This document shows positions 1 to 8,376 of a stretch of DNA of 54,424 nucleotides, in pieces; position 1 is the stretch's first letter; each line of letters starts with the position of its first letter. The stretch is from Vibrio chagasii (GTDB lineage Bacteria > Pseudomonadota > Gammaproteobacteria > Enterobacterales > Vibrionaceae): positions 1-54,424 of the forward strand of contig NZ_MSCI01000006.1 of NCBI RefSeq assembly GCF_002954585.1. The letters run 5' to 3'. A program made the position numbers and the translations under genes. The notes under the pieces were generated by a model. It did not search any database. It was given only the letters and a program-made list of their open reading frames with translations, and was not told the origin of the DNA.

Positions 1-99
1 TTTTACATCTATCAAAAATGTGTATGTTGTATCAGGTTATATTCGGTAACCAAATGGTGAATAGATAGGATGACAACCCAACTAAATCACACCTTTTAG

Positions 100-125
100 A
101 AAGCCTAGTCTTACGACTAGGCTTT
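100..125. terminator. Strong intrinsic terminator hairpin at left edge
   Basis: A perfect 11-bp stem, AAAGCCTAGTC / GACTAGGCTTT, closes a TTAC loop and runs into pyrimidine-rich sequence. It can work in both directions. The gene it ends lies outside the window. Because the right edge is an rRNA operon leader, a likely source is the 3' end of another rRNA/tRNA operon, but no rRNA or tRNA sequence is visible in bases 1-99. Confidence 0.75.
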
Positions 126-751
126 CGTCGTTTCTAGGTTCCGGTCATTTACTCTTTGTCTAACAATCTCCTCTCGCATACAACCTCAACAGTTACTGCT
201 TTGATTCAGAAGCTTCGTTAGAAATAGTGCGTCTTTCCTGTACCTGAACTTAGTGTCTAGTGCTTCATTCGAAAGCGTTCGGCAAAGGCTCAGCCCACTG
301 CCTTGTTCATTACACAATTGAGCATAAGTCTAATCCTTGCGACTAGAATCTTATCGTCCTGGTAATAAGTTTTGTAAGGTGCTTCACCTCAATGATGCCT
401 GAATCTATCTTGATTAGAAGGCTTCGGCTTTAACAGTTACTTTGTCTTTGCCGTTTCTAGTAACGAATGCCTCTGAGGTTGGACGCTATTCACTCCATCT
501 TAAAATGGAAGATGTGACTGATAGTCTATCGTGGAAATTTACTCCCTCTAATCATCTCTAAAGGCTTTGCTTCTTAGCTTGTTTAACTGATTAGAATTGG
601 CACTAAAGCTTCACTAAGCGCTATTGGGGCCGCTTTAAGAGCTATTTCTTAACGTTCTTTGATTTTAGTTTCGTGATTGGTCCAGATGACTTTGCTCTGT
701 GGTGAGAGATTATTGGAGGCCGCGCTTGTTGAGAGGGAGTTTATAGATACA
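126..751. other. Gene-free region of unknown nature
   Basis: About 625 bases lie between two terminators with no credible coding frame on either strand. An open frame from about 677 into hemY is only the shadow of hemY. The stretch holds many short hairpins, such as AGGTG-CTTC-ACCT near 379-392 and CCAT-CTTAAA-ATGG near 496-509. There are also loosely repeated motifs: TTGATTCAGAAGCTTCG near 202 and TTGATTAGAAGGCTTCG near 409, plus AACAGTTACT at about 189 and 432. No tRNA, rRNA or protein remnant was recognised. It could be decayed rRNA-operon trailer DNA or an untranslated RNA; neither is shown. Confidence 0.5.
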
Positions 752-780
752 AAGAAGCCGATGCTGGGCATCGGCTTCTT
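752..780 (-). terminator. Terminator of the hemCDXY operon
   Basis: A 13-bp perfect stem, AAGAAGCCGATGC / GCATCGGCTTCTT, with a 3-nt loop lies 18 bases beyond the hemY stop codon. On the minus strand it is followed by a short T-rich run. It ends the heme operon. Confidence 0.85.
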
Positions 781-797
781 AATTATGCAAGAGGGAT

Positions 798-1979
798 TTA
801 AGCTGGTTGAACTAGAGCGAGTGCCTTACGAGAGACCTCATGGGCTGCTTTGGTTAGGTTCTGCTTCTCTAGTGCATCTGATAGGTACCCGTAATCTGAT
901 ACATTTGAGCGTAGTGCCAGAGCCTTCTCGAAGTGGTTTTGTGCTTCTTCCCACTTCTGTTCTCTTAAGTAGAACTGAGCTAATGCACTGTGTGCTTCTG
1001 CATTATTGCTATCTTTGCTGATAGCGCGCTCTAACATAACAACCACTGGGTGGTGATCAGCAAGATTCAGCTCTGGAAGTAGCATGTAGAGCTCGTTTGA
1101 ACCTGTTTTAGCAATGTTCTCTTTGATAACTGTAAAAGCTTCTGCATCGGCTTTACGGGCGATCAGTTGTTTTACGAAACAAGAGACAAGATGTGAGCTT
1201 TGCTTTTGTTTTCTTGGAAGCTTGTTCCAGTGACTGATTAAGCCTTCTCTGCCTTGCTGTTGTGCTACATCGTTAAGTAAACCACATTGTGCTTTCTGCT
1301 CTAATTCACTTTGTTCTTCTGCCGTTAGAAGCTTGTTCTTAGAGAGCTTAGGAGTTAGTTCCAGCAATGGTTGCCATAACTTAAGCTGCATGTAGGTCGC
1401 TTTTAGTAAGCCCAGGACTGCAGTGTTGTTTGGGTGTGAACCTTTTAAGCTAGAAAGAGTATCGAAAGCCGCTTCATAGTTTGATTCACTGATTTGCTGT
1501 TTCGCTTTTGTTAGCTCTACTGCCAGTAGCGAATCATCTTGTTGGCTAGCTAGTTCGATGTATTTATCACGTTCAGCGGTATTCCCTTGCTCATGTGCGG
1601 CTTGAGAAGCCACTAGGTAACAAAGCAGAGGCATGTCGTGGTGGTTAGCCCAACGTGTGACTTTCTTCTCTGCACCTTTCCAATCACCTTCAAGAAGTTT
1701 GATGATGCCTTCATTAGTGTAGCGGCGAGAGCGCTTTAGTTTACGAACACTGAACCAGTTCCAAGTTGTTGAACTTGCGTAAATCAGCTTTTTAAATAGG
1801 TATTCTAGGCCGAATAGTGCCGCTAAAAGTGCAATCACAAAGATCGCCAGTGTGGTTACACTCATCTCAATTGTCTTATTGGCAATTGAGATCAGCACAT
1901 AACCTTGTTGACCTGAAAACTGCGTGCCGACAAATAGACCTGCACCCAGAACGAGGAAAAGAAAGATTAAACGAATCAT
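798..1979 (-). CDS. hemY: HemY, membrane TPR protein of the heme operon
   Basis: 393 residues, the usual length for gammaproteobacterial HemY. Two hydrophobic segments at the N-terminus (about residues 1-20 and 40-62) anchor it in the inner membrane. The rest is helical and TPR-like, with a clear repeat near residues 325-380. The family is named for heme biosynthesis, but this type is not the Bacillus protoporphyrinogen oxidase, and its biochemical role is unsettled; an organising or scaffold role is usually proposed. The ATG overlaps the hemX stop in a TAATG junction, so the two are translationally coupled. It is the last gene of hemC-hemD-hemX-hemY and is followed by a strong terminator. 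Confidence 0.93.
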   Translation of the reverse strand: MIRLIFLFLVLGAGLFVGTQFSGQQGYVLISIANKTIEMSVTTLAIFVIALLAALFGLEYLFKKLIYASSTTWNWFSVRKLKRSRRYTNEGIIKLLEGDWKGAEKKVTRWANHHDMPLLCYLVASQAAHEQGNTAERDKYIELASQQDDSLLAVELTKAKQQISESNYEAAFDTLSSLKGSHPNNTAVLGLLKATYMQLKLWQPLLELTPKLSKNKLLTAEEQSELEQKAQCGLLNDVAQQQGREGLISHWNKLPRKQKQSSHLVSCFVKQLIARKADAEAFTVIKENIAKTGSNELYMLLPELNLADHHPVVVMLERAISKDSNNAEAHSALAQFYLREQKWEEAQNHFEKALALRSNVSDYGYLSDALEKQNLTKAAHEVSRKALALVQPA

Positions 1980-3196
1980 TATTTCTCCTCCGAGGTCATT
2001 ACCGTCACCTCACGGCGTAGACGTTCACGAATCACATCAGACAACTGGTTCTGAGACTCAAGTTTCACTGGGTATTTAACAGTGATGTTTTGCTCGCTTA
2101 GCTGTTTGATAGCCTTCTCAAACTCGATAACTGAATTGTCATCTTGGTTTAGGTACGACTTAGACCACTCGTTAGCTGTCTTTAGAGCTGCGCTATAAAC
2201 TTCACCTTGCTCTTTGTAGACTGCGCGAATTGCGGTTTCCAGTTTACCTTTGATGTTTTCGCGTAGGTAGAAGTGCTGTTCTGGGGATAGTAGAGGGATA
2301 ACCTCGCCATCTCGGCTACGGAAAGTGATGAAGTTTTCTGAGAAGTCTTTCATCGACGTCATCAGGTTGCTTTGCCAATCATTGATGTCTTGAGATACGG
2401 CTTTTTTCTCGACGACTTCAGCCTCAGGAAGAATCGCATTCGCCAGAGGTAGCTTATCGACTTGTTGCTGAAGGCTCGTGATACGTAGGACTAAGCCATC
2501 GCGGTCGATCAGAGGGATAGTACGAAGCTTAGTGATGTCATTAGTCATAGACTGACGCAATGATACTAGGCTTGGATCGTTGAGTGCAGCGATACGCTGA
2601 TCGGCACTTTCCATTAGTTTGGTTGCGCTAACCGCATCATGCTCAAGGAATAGTTTACGACCAGCTAGTTTTACTAAGTAATCAGCTTCCGCAAGCAGCC
2701 AGTCATTTGGACGACGACCTTTCACATCGGCTACCGCTAGTTGCAGACTTTGAATGCTCTTTTGTTGTTGAGATTGTACAACCTGAGTTTTCTCTACCGC
2801 ATGTGACGCTTCTTGGATAGTCTCTTGCTTGATAGCTTGCAGGTCTTTATTTACAGCAGATTGGGTATTTTGTAGCTGGGCTTGAAGTGCTGCGATTTGA
2901 TCTGAATATTCAGCACTCTTTTGCTGCATTTGGAAGGCAATACCGCCGCTGAAAACAATAGAAATTGCGATAGCGATAGCGCCAAATTTCACACCACGCT
3001 TACCTTGTTTCTCTGCTTTTTCAATTTGTTCTTTGTGATCGGCTTGAAGCTGCTCATTGTGAGTCTTATTCGATGCAGGAGCATCAAGCTTTGGTTCTGT
3101 TTCTTTTGATTCAGCGGTTTCGTCTTTGGTCGCTACTGGCTGAGTATCTTGGTTCTGTTCAGGTTCAATATGCTCATTATTTTTTTTGCTTGTCAT
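1979..3196 (-). CDS. hemX: HemX, membrane protein of the heme operon
   Basis: 405 residues. An acidic, charged N-terminal stretch of about 65 residues is followed by one membrane span (about residues 68-90). A coiled-coil region (about 95-150) and a soluble HemX domain come next. Databases often call it uroporphyrinogen-III C-methyltransferase, but there is no SAM-binding or SUMT motif, so that name should not be trusted. It lies 19 nt after hemD and overlaps hemY by one base, so all four heme genes probably share one transcript. The low-complexity N-terminus, rich in E, K, Q and T, varies among vibrios. Confidence 0.93.
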   Translation of the reverse strand: MTSKKNNEHIEPEQNQDTQPVATKDETAESKETEPKLDAPASNKTHNEQLQADHKEQIEKAEKQGKRGVKFGAIAIAISIVFSGGIAFQMQQKSAEYSDQIAALQAQLQNTQSAVNKDLQAIKQETIQEASHAVEKTQVVQSQQQKSIQSLQLAVADVKGRRPNDWLLAEADYLVKLAGRKLFLEHDAVSATKLMESADQRIAALNDPSLVSLRQSMTNDITKLRTIPLIDRDGLVLRITSLQQQVDKLPLANAILPEAEVVEKKAVSQDINDWQSNLMTSMKDFSENFITFRSRDGEVIPLLSPEQHFYLRENIKGKLETAIRAVYKEQGEVYSAALKTANEWSKSYLNQDDNSVIEFEKAIKQLSEQNITVKYPVKLESQNQLSDVIRERLRREVTVMTSEEK

Positions 3197-3215
3197 GCTT
3201 ATTTCCTGTTTCTAG

Positions 3216-3944
3216 CTAGGGCTGGAGAGCAGCCAGTAATATTTGGTTCGCAGCACTTTGAGTATTCGTAACGTTAGAGAAACCGAGCTGTTGTGCTCGT
3301 TGTGCTATGCGCTTACTTGGAACAAACAAATGTCTCGTTGAAAGCCAAGCAGAATACTCATCAGGGGTAATGGAGCACAGATACTCCAATTGCTCCTGAC
3401 TAGTGACGACTACTTTGGACGTTTTTTTGTTTATCCATGTTTGATAGGTATTGTGATCGTTTATAGGAATATATTCTCTACGGTAGGTCTCACAATAAGA
3501 GACTTGTGCACCAAGGTTGAGCAAAGAATCCCGAATGAGCTCTCGCCCACCATTCCCACGTAGTATCAAAATGGATTTATTTTTTACGTCACTAAGTTCA
3601 GCAAGTTGAAGAAGATGTTCACTATCACTAACTTGAGGATAGTTTACTTTTTGTTTACAGACTTTGCTTAAAACGTGCGCAGTTTTTTGACCAACGCCAA
3701 GATAAAGCGGCGAAGTGGGCCAAACAGACGAAGTTTTAGAAAGAATATTTTGAGCCGCGGTCACGGCATGATGGCTGACAGCGATGATGATATCGCTGTT
3801 ATTAAGTTGGACGCTTAAGTTCGCCGAATCTGGATTGTCGATGATACGGATAAGCGGATGATGGATTGCTTGAACCCCTTCATCCGCTAGTTGTTGGCAA
3901 AGCGATTGTCCCTCTACACCGGGACGAGTTACCAACACGGTCAT
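3216..3944 (-). CDS. hemD: Uroporphyrinogen-III synthase
   Basis: 242 residues, the normal length. HemD cyclises hydroxymethylbilane with inversion of ring D to give uroporphyrinogen III, the last common precursor of heme, siroheme and B12. The family is poorly conserved. Recognisable parts are the N-terminal VLVTRPGVEGQSL, the central ILILRGNGGRELI (about residues 125-137) and the C-terminal FVPSKRIAQRAQQLGF. It starts 2 nt after the hemC stop, so HemC, whose product is unstable, and HemD are made together. Confidence 0.95.
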   Translation of the reverse strand: MTVLVTRPGVEGQSLCQQLADEGVQAIHHPLIRIIDNPDSANLSVQLNNSDIIIAVSHHAVTAAQNILSKTSSVWPTSPLYLGVGQKTAHVLSKVCKQKVNYPQVSDSEHLLQLAELSDVKNKSILILRGNGGRELIRDSLLNLGAQVSYCETYRREYIPINDHNTYQTWINKKTSKVVVTSQEQLEYLCSITPDEYSAWLSTRHLFVPSKRIAQRAQQLGFSNVTNTQSAANQILLAALQP

Positions 3945-3946
3945 GA

Positions 3947-4885
3947 TTATTCTTGGTCTGCGTATAGCTTGGTTAGGATTTCTCTCGCACCATCATCTAG
4001 CAGTTGATTAGCCAGAGTCACACCCAGCGCTTCTGCTTCTTCACGAGGGCCAGATATCTCACCACGAATCATTTTAGAACCGTCTGGCTCACCAACCAAT
4101 GCACGTAGCCAGATGTTATCGCCGTCTAGTAGAGAGTAACTACCGATAGGCACCTGACAACCGCCTTCTAGTGTTAAGTTCATTGCACGTTCGCACAGAA
4201 CACGGTCTGCAGTATCTTTGTCGTTTAGGGGCTCAAGAAGCTTAATTAGGCGTTCATCATCAAGACGACATTCAATACCTACAGCGCCTTGGCCTACAGC
4301 TGGTAGAGATTGTTCTGGTTCGATAAAGCTACGGATACGATCTTCTAGTTTTAGACGCTTAAGACCAGCTGCCGCTAGAACGATTGCATCGTATTGACCG
4401 TCATCGAGTTTACCTAGACGAGTACCCACGTTGCCGCGCAGTTCTTTGATGATCAAATCAGGGCGGTATTCCAGTAACTGACACTGACGACGCAGGCTAC
4501 ATGTACCTACGACAGCACCTTGTGGCAGTTCATCAATGTTGTTGTATGTGTTTGATACGAATGCGTCACGAGGATCTTCACGTTCACAAATCGTCACGAG
4601 ACCTAGACCTTCAGGGAAGTCGACTGGCACATCTTTCATTGAGTGAACCGCAAGGTCAGCACGACCTTCTAGCATTGCCACTTCAAGTTCTTTTACGAAC
4701 AGACCTTTACCACCCACTTTAGCAAGTGGAGTGTCTAGGATGATGTCACCTTTGGTCACCATAGTTACCAACTCAACCTCTAAACCAGGGTGAGCAGCTT
4801 GAAGAGCATCCCTAACAAAGTATGCCTGCCAAAGGGCAAGAGGGCTTTTTCTGGTTGCGATACGGATTGGTGCTGAATTTGTCAT
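3947..4885 (-). CDS. hemC: Hydroxymethylbilane synthase (porphobilinogen deaminase)
   Basis: 312 residues from the chosen start, close to E. coli HemC. It condenses four porphobilinogens into hydroxymethylbilane. Conserved parts are RIATRKSPLALWQ at the N-terminus, the HSMKDVP motif, GTCSLRRQ, and the cofactor-binding cysteine in LEGGCQVPIG. The frame stays open for another 14 codons upstream (to 4927). The ATG at 4885 is chosen because it has a GGAAA ribosome site and puts RIATRKS at the usual distance from the start. It heads the heme operon and is divergent from cyaA. Confidence 0.96.
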   Translation of the reverse strand: MTNSAPIRIATRKSPLALWQAYFVRDALQAAHPGLEVELVTMVTKGDIILDTPLAKVGGKGLFVKELEVAMLEGRADLAVHSMKDVPVDFPEGLGLVTICEREDPRDAFVSNTYNNIDELPQGAVVGTCSLRRQCQLLEYRPDLIIKELRGNVGTRLGKLDDGQYDAIVLAAAGLKRLKLEDRIRSFIEPEQSLPAVGQGAVGIECRLDDERLIKLLEPLNDKDTADRVLCERAMNLTLEGGCQVPIGSYSLLDGDNIWLRALVGEPDGSKMIRGEISGPREEAEALGVTLANQLLDDGAREILTKLYADQE

Positions 4886-5229
4886 GGTGTTTCCGATATA
4901 GGTTCTGTAATAGCCTAATCCTACCATTGTGCGGCGAAAATTCTTACTGTTTGATCATTCCATGCTTTGATAGCTGAGAGATTTTCATAAGTTCACCAAA
5001 ATAGTGTGATTGGTATCTCATTTGAAACATGGGCTATTATTAGAAATAGTCAATACAGAGGACACTACGGCGCCGTGAGTTTAACTTTTTGTCATTAAGG
5101 AATTGGCCAGTCTGGCGGCTTCCTTTGCTTTACCATTAGGGGTAAAAGTGTTAAATTGATCACGTTTTGTTGCTGCATTCGTTCAGTAACTAAACAGAAG
5201 TGCATTTAATCTCAAACCAAGGACTTACC
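4886..5229. promoter_or_regulatory. Divergent hemC/cyaA control region
   Basis: This 344-base intergenic region carries the promoters of the heme operon (leftward) and cyaA (rightward). A CRP-type site lies at 5005-5020. A possible cyaA promoter just downstream has -35 TTGAAA at 5022-5027 and, 17 bases on, a weak -10 AATAGT at 5045-5050. Nothing else stands out. Confidence 0.55.
5005..5020. promoter_or_regulatory. Probable CRP (cAMP receptor protein) site upstream of cyaA
   Basis: TGTGA-TTGGTA-TCTCA matches the CRP consensus TGTGA-N6-TCACA at 9 of 10 specified bases. It sits beside the putative cyaA promoter. In E. coli, cAMP-CRP represses cyaA, so feedback on cAMP synthesis is the natural reading; activation of the heme operon is also possible. 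Confidence 0.6.
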
Positions 5230-7758
5230 TTGCAGGCTTACACTCAAACATTGATTCAACGATTAGACAATCTTAATCAACAGCGCATTGATCGTGCGTT
5301 GGCGTTGATGAATGTGCAAGGCCAACGAGTTTTTAACCTTATTCCTGCACTGCTTCATTTCAATCATCCAATGATGCCTGGTTATTACGACCAACAAGTT
5401 CCTTTTGGAATTCGTAGCTTCACGCCTAATGAATTCCAAAAGCAATTTGTCTCTGATACTGAACTTACCTTAGGTGGCAAGCTAACCGAGTCTGCGGAGC
5501 CCGCAATTCTTGGTTTGTACACCATGGGCAGTACCTCTTCTATTGGTCAAAGCACGTCAAGTGACCTCGATATCTGGGTGTGTGTATCTCCAGATATGGA
5601 CGGCCCAGCGCGCGATAGCCTCACCAATAAATGTTTGTTGATTACCGATTGGGCTGAGACCTTAGGTGTTGAAGCTAACTTCTTTTTAATGGATGAAGAG
5701 CGTTTCCGTTCAAACCATTCTGAAGAGATGACCGGTGATAACTGTGGCTCTTCTCAGCACTTGCTGTTACTAGATGAGTTCTACCGTTCTGCCGTTCGTT
5801 TAGCTGGCCAACGCCTGTTGTGGCAGATCATTCCGCCAGAAATGGAAGAGTGCTATGACGAATATGTTCAGGGCTTGTGTCGAGATGGCTATCTTGATTG
5901 TTCGCAGTGGATTGATTTCGGCAAGCTGAATCGTATCCCTGCTGAAGAGTACTTCGGTTCTAACCTGTGGCAGCTCTACAAGAGTATCGACTCACCGTAT
6001 AAATCGGTGTTAAAGGCGATCTTGCTAGAAGCTTATTCATGGGAATACCCAAACACTCAATTGTTGAGTATTGATACCAAGCGCCGCTTCTTCGCGGATG
6101 AGCCTGATCTGTACGGCATGGATAGCTATTATCTGATGCTAGAGAAGGTGACTCGCTACCTAGAACGTATCAACGACCACACTCGATTGGACTTGGTAAG
6201 ACGCTGTTTTTATCTGAAGACCCACGAGAAGTTGTCACGTGAGGCGGGCATTGGCTCTGTTGCATGGCGTCGTGAAGCGCTCACTGAGATGACCCAATCT
6301 TGGAACTGGGGACAGGATACTATTGCAGAGCTCGATAACCGCCGCAACTGGAAGGTAGAGCAAGTCAAAGTCGTGCACCATGCACTGCTTGATGCTTTGA
6401 TGCTGAGCTATCGTAACCTAATTCAGTTTGCACGTCGTAACGACATCACGTCGGCAATCAGCCCGCAAGATATTAGTATCTTGGCGCGTAAGCTGTATGC
6501 GGCGTTTGAGGTGTTGCCAGGTAAAGTGACGCTACTGAATCCGCAAATCTCTCCGGATCTTCACGAGCCAGATTTGAGCTTTATTGAGGTTCGCCAAGGG
6601 CAATCGAATAAAGCGGGTTGGTACTTGTACAAGCAGCCGCTGATTGCACATCGTATTCTTGGTCAACCGTCCCTGGAGCACCATGAGTACTTAAGTAAGT
6701 TAGTGGCTTGGTCGTTCTTTAACGGCTTGATCACTGAGTCGACACGTCTGCATTCTGTGGTTCGTGATGCCCATATTGATATCGATAAGTTTTATCAAAT
6801 GGTGAGTGACCTGCGTAATACCTTCTCGTTGCGTAAGCGCCGTCCGAGTATGCAGGCACTGGCGAGCCCATGTGAGATTAGCCAGCTGGCGATGTTCATC
6901 AACTTTGAAAATGACCCGACTTCTGAATTAAGTGGTCGAGAATTAAAAGTGGATCTCAAAAATGCGGATATCTTCAGTTTTGGTGAAGAAGGTAAGAGCT
7001 TAGTCGGCAGTGTTGATTTGGTTTACCGTAACTCGTGGCATGAAGTACGTACTCTTCACTTCCAAGGTGATACGGCGATGCTTGATGCTCTGAAGACGGT
7101 GTTAGGCAAGATGCATCAAGATGCGTTACCGCCAGAATCGGTTGATGTGTTCTGTTACAGCAAAAACTTGCGTGGTGTGATGCGTAACATGGTGTATCAG
7201 CTGCTTGCTGAGTGTATCGAGTTAAGGCTAAAACCAATTGAGCCAGAGAAACGTCGCCGCTTTAAGGCTATTCGTCTTGCTAACAAGATGTTTGGTCTGT
7301 TCTTTGAGCGCCGCGGTGTATCGGTACAGATGCTAGAAAACTCGGTTGATTTCTACCGTAGTATCTCTACCAATAAGCTCAAGGGTTCACCTTTACTGAT
7401 GCTGGATAAAGAGCAAGAGTATCAACTGCCCGAAGTGGTGGATGGTTTTGCGAGTGAAGGCTTAATTCAGTTCTTCTTTGAAGATACCGATAAAGGTTTC
7501 AATATTTACGTATTGGACGAGTCGAATCAGGTTGAAGCTTATCACCAGTACAGTGGTGAAAAAGATGAGATGATCGCGAGTGTGAATACCTTCTACACAT
7601 CGGTAAAAGATGAGTCGAAGATGTCATCTAAATTGATTAACTTTAACTTGCCTCAGTACTACCAAATCGTTCACCCAGAAGAGGGCAATTCTTATGTTGT
7701 GCCTTACCGTAACGATGCGACGTTAGCTTCTCGGAGCTCAAAGATAGTTAACATCTAG
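5230..7758 (+). CDS. cyaA: Class I adenylate cyclase
   Basis: 842 residues from the chosen start; E. coli CyaA has 848. It makes cAMP from ATP in the cytoplasm for CRP. The N-terminal catalytic part (to about residue 400) has the nucleotidyltransferase signature G100-S101...D112-L-D114, within GSTSSIGQ and SDLDIWV. The C-terminal half is the regulatory domain linked to the sugar PTS. The frame opens with GTG at 5200, but TTG at 5230 is preferred: AAGGA lies 6 nt upstream, it is followed by QAYTQTLIQRLD, which aligns with the E. coli N-terminus, and E. coli cyaA also starts with TTG. A rare start keeps cyclase levels low. A CRP site lies upstream. Confidence 0.96.
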   Translation: MQAYTQTLIQRLDNLNQQRIDRALALMNVQGQRVFNLIPALLHFNHPMMPGYYDQQVPFGIRSFTPNEFQKQFVSDTELTLGGKLTESAEPAILGLYTMGSTSSIGQSTSSDLDIWVCVSPDMDGPARDSLTNKCLLITDWAETLGVEANFFLMDEERFRSNHSEEMTGDNCGSSQHLLLLDEFYRSAVRLAGQRLLWQIIPPEMEECYDEYVQGLCRDGYLDCSQWIDFGKLNRIPAEEYFGSNLWQLYKSIDSPYKSVLKAILLEAYSWEYPNTQLLSIDTKRRFFADEPDLYGMDSYYLMLEKVTRYLERINDHTRLDLVRRCFYLKTHEKLSREAGIGSVAWRREALTEMTQSWNWGQDTIAELDNRRNWKVEQVKVVHHALLDALMLSYRNLIQFARRNDITSAISPQDISILARKLYAAFEVLPGKVTLLNPQISPDLHEPDLSFIEVRQGQSNKAGWYLYKQPLIAHRILGQPSLEHHEYLSKLVAWSFFNGLITESTRLHSVVRDAHIDIDKFYQMVSDLRNTFSLRKRRPSMQALASPCEISQLAMFINFENDPTSELSGRELKVDLKNADIFSFGEEGKSLVGSVDLVYRNSWHEVRTLHFQGDTAMLDALKTVLGKMHQDALPPESVDVFCYSKNLRGVMRNMVYQLLAECIELRLKPIEPEKRRRFKAIRLANKMFGLFFERRGVSVQMLENSVDFYRSISTNKLKGSPLLMLDKEQEYQLPEVVDGFASEGLIQFFFEDTDKGFNIYVLDESNQVEAYHQYSGEKDEMIASVNTFYTSVKDESKMSSKLINFNLPQYYQIVHPEEGNSYVVPYRNDATLASRSSKIVNI

Positions 7759-7781
7759 TTTATTTAGACTGATTGATATTA

Positions 7782-7810
7782 AAAAAGGAGTGGTTGATTC
7801 ACTCCTTTTT
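7782..7810. terminator. Bidirectional terminator between cyaA and cyaY
   Basis: A perfect 11-bp stem, AAAAAGGAGTG / CACTCCTTTTT, with a 7-nt loop sits between the convergent genes. T-runs on both strands let it serve both. Confidence 0.9.
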
Positions 7811-7828
7811 AGTTTTGCTTACAAATGA

Positions 7829-8143
7829 TCAGACCCAATCGATCTCTTCACCTGCGTGCTTCACGCATTCTTCTTTAACCATCTCAAACAGCTCCATGCC
7901 CGTCTTAGAACATGTCCACTTGTCGTCGATTAATTTAAAGTGGAAGCCACCAGATTTAGACGCCAACCAGATTTCTTTCATTGGTTCTTGGCGGTTAATA
8001 ATGATTTGGCTGCGGTTCTCAAACTCCAGCGTCATCACGTTACCAGTCACTTCGTAATCAATATCTGCCTCTGAATCGTCGATAGCTTCTTCGATGTTTT
8101 GCATCTGTATATCGACTAGTTGATGAAATTCAGTCTCGTTCAT
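7829..8143 (-). CDS. cyaY: CyaY, bacterial frataxin
   Basis: 104 residues, the normal frataxin length. CyaY binds iron and interacts with the cysteine desulfurase IscS, modulating Fe-S cluster assembly. The N-terminal helix is rich in acidic residues (EEAIDDSEADID, about residues 18-29), the presumed iron-binding face. The beta-sheet core includes IIINRQEPMKEIWLAS and GGFHF. It is convergent with cyaA and divergent from lptM, an arrangement conserved in enterobacteria and vibrios. The name comes from its position next to cyaA, not from cyclase activity. Confidence 0.95.
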   Translation of the reverse strand: MNETEFHQLVDIQMQNIEEAIDDSEADIDYEVTGNVMTLEFENRSQIIINRQEPMKEIWLASKSGGFHFKLIDDKWTCSKTGMELFEMVKEECVKHAGEEIDWV

Positions 8144-8218
8144 CCTTTCTATCCTATTGCTTTTCCTGAGTGTGGTGCGATTATAGGGGGCATTGAGTTA
8201 ATAATCACGATATGCAAA

Positions 8219-8335
8219 ATGAAAAAATTAATTACCGCTCTGTTTATGCTGTCCGTTATTGGACTTTCTGGTTGTGGTCAAACGGGTCCTTTATACGATC
8301 CTGATGAAGTTCAGCAGACTGAACAATCACAATAA
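8219..8335 (+). CDS. lptM: LptM (YifL), small outer-membrane lipoprotein
   Basis: 38 residues. Residues 1-18 form a lipoprotein signal peptide with lipobox L-S-G-C19, followed by GQTGPLYDP, the hallmark of the LptM/YifL family. In E. coli, LptM assists maturation of the LptDE lipopolysaccharide translocon. The frame is open upstream to 8120, but that extension would bury the signal peptide, so ATG at 8219 is the start. It lies 41 nt ahead of lysA, as yifL precedes the dapF cluster in E. coli. Confidence 0.9.
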   Translation: MKKLITALFMLSVIGLSGCGQTGPLYDPDEVQQTEQSQ

Positions 8336-8376
8336 GTGAAACACGCAGAAATCGTTATTTATAAGGGATAAGAACT

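Noticed and set aside
677..1021. Plus-strand open frame at the left end
   Set aside because: It runs antisense to hemY and through its terminator; it is a shadow.
1979..3196. HemX as uroporphyrinogen-III methyltransferase
   Set aside because: No SAM-binding or SUMT motif is present; the name is inherited in databases.
8120..8218. Longer N-terminus for the small lipoprotein LptM
   Set aside because: It would bury the signal peptide and lipobox; ATG at 8219 fits the family.
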